Shown here one piece after another: positions 22,979-23,150 of a DNA stretch of 23,150 bases. Both the position numbers and the translations under genes were made by a program. Below the pieces are notes generated by a model. That model searched no databases and was not told the DNA's origin. It saw only the letters and a list, made by a program, of their open reading frames with translations. Each line of letters begins with the position of its first letter. Positions within the stretch are counted from its first letter, which is position 1. The DNA is from an uncultured Desulfobacterales bacterium (GTDB taxonomy: Bacteria > Desulfobacterota > Desulfobacteria > Desulfobacterales > JAFDCJ01): contig CALZJV010000019.1 of assembly GCA_945787595.1 (NCBI GenBank), positions 1 to 23,150 on the forward strand, read 5' to 3'.

Positions 22979-23150
22979 TTACCGGTTACCCGTTACCTGG
23001 GTTGCTTTGTACATAAATTTCATAAATGCTCGTATTCGAGCTGTGTGCCGCAAATCGGGATGCGTCAGTATCCAAATGTTGCGATGAAACCTCCGGGGTA
23101 CGTCCAGTACCTTTACGAAATCAGGATCTGAATCCCCCACATAATGGGGC
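22979..23150 (-). CDS. LysR-type transcriptional regulator, C-terminal end only (runs off the window)
   Basis: The minus-strand frame is open from the right edge to a TAA at 22979-22981, giving the last 56 residues. They read PHYVGDSDPDFVKVL, then PRRFHRNIWILTHPDLRHTA and RIRAFMKFMYKATQ, matching the end of the co-inducer-binding domain of LysR-type regulators (GD..P.LV...P...R..WLLTHPDLR...R.RAF..F). The DNA-binding N-terminus lies beyond the window. The final codons (VTGNR) are built from repeated GTTACC-type sequence, suggesting that the stop lies in an intergenic repeat and the extreme C-terminus is variable. It may regulate genes to the right. Confidence 0.75.
   Translation of the reverse strand, partial: PHYVGDSDPDFVKVLDVPRRFHRNIWILTHPDLRHTARIRAFMKFMYKATQVTGNR

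Noticed and set aside
22979..22997. GTTACC-type short tandem motif as CRISPR or att site
   Set aside because: Only three overlapping 6-nt units with no spacers; it lies at the end of the LysR-type gene and resembles ordinary intergenic repeat sequence.

Overview
The window looks like a piece of an anaerobic, probably uncultured Desulfobacterota-type genome. The evidence is moderate GC with AT-rich intergenic DNA, two complete DctPQM-type TRAP uptake systems, a reductive-dehalogenase-like cobalamin/Fe-S protein, and ATTATTCC-type intergenic repeats. The taxonomic call is inference; no rRNA or tRNA gene is visible.

Left half (about 1-6790, + strand): a degraded stretch, then a well-formed sigma70 promoter with an adjacent perfect inverted repeat. 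Next come an XRE-cupin regulator, a soluble RdhA-like protein without Tat signal or membrane-anchor partner, a TRAP transporter (dctP, dctQ, dctM), and an aldo/keto reductase whose usual catalytic His is a Tyr.

Junction (6787-7391): no convincing gene. It holds an imperfect 69-nt direct repeat and a weak AT hairpin where the convergent halves meet.

Right half (7392-19241, - strand, transcribed right to left): TRAP dctP-dctQ-dctM, carbamate kinase (AllK), DUF2877 (AllH), FdrA (AllF), a 58-aa AllG-N-terminus-like protein, a FAH-family protein, a broken class V aminotransferase, an amidase, ureidoglycolate lyase (AllA), the DUF1116 core of AllG, and a 28-codon relic that starts like RidA. Many genes overlap or abut. 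The set matches the enterobacterial oxamate carbamoyltransferase/carbamate kinase module (AllFGH-AllK): a carbamoylated intermediate such as oxalurate is phosphorolysed to carbamoyl phosphate, and the kinase makes ATP from it. TRAP uptake and AllA suggest use of purine-derived ureides or similar carboxylates. Allantoinase, allantoate amidohydrolase and ureidoglycolate dehydrogenase are not in the window.

The most unusual points are: (i) AllG appears split, its small N-terminal domain being a separate gene overlapping allF by ATGA and its DUF1116 core lying about 4 kb downstream; (ii) the aminotransferase has lost its middle, including the PLP lysine, in an out-of-frame internal deletion; (iii) the RidA-like gene next to allG is also truncated.

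Far right (19763-23150, - strand): a two-component system, with a LytS-like 5TM/PAS/GAF/HisKA_3 kinase overlapping a NarL-type response regulator. It lies upstream of the catabolic operon and is a plausible regulator. The C-terminal end of a LysR-type regulator enters from the right edge.
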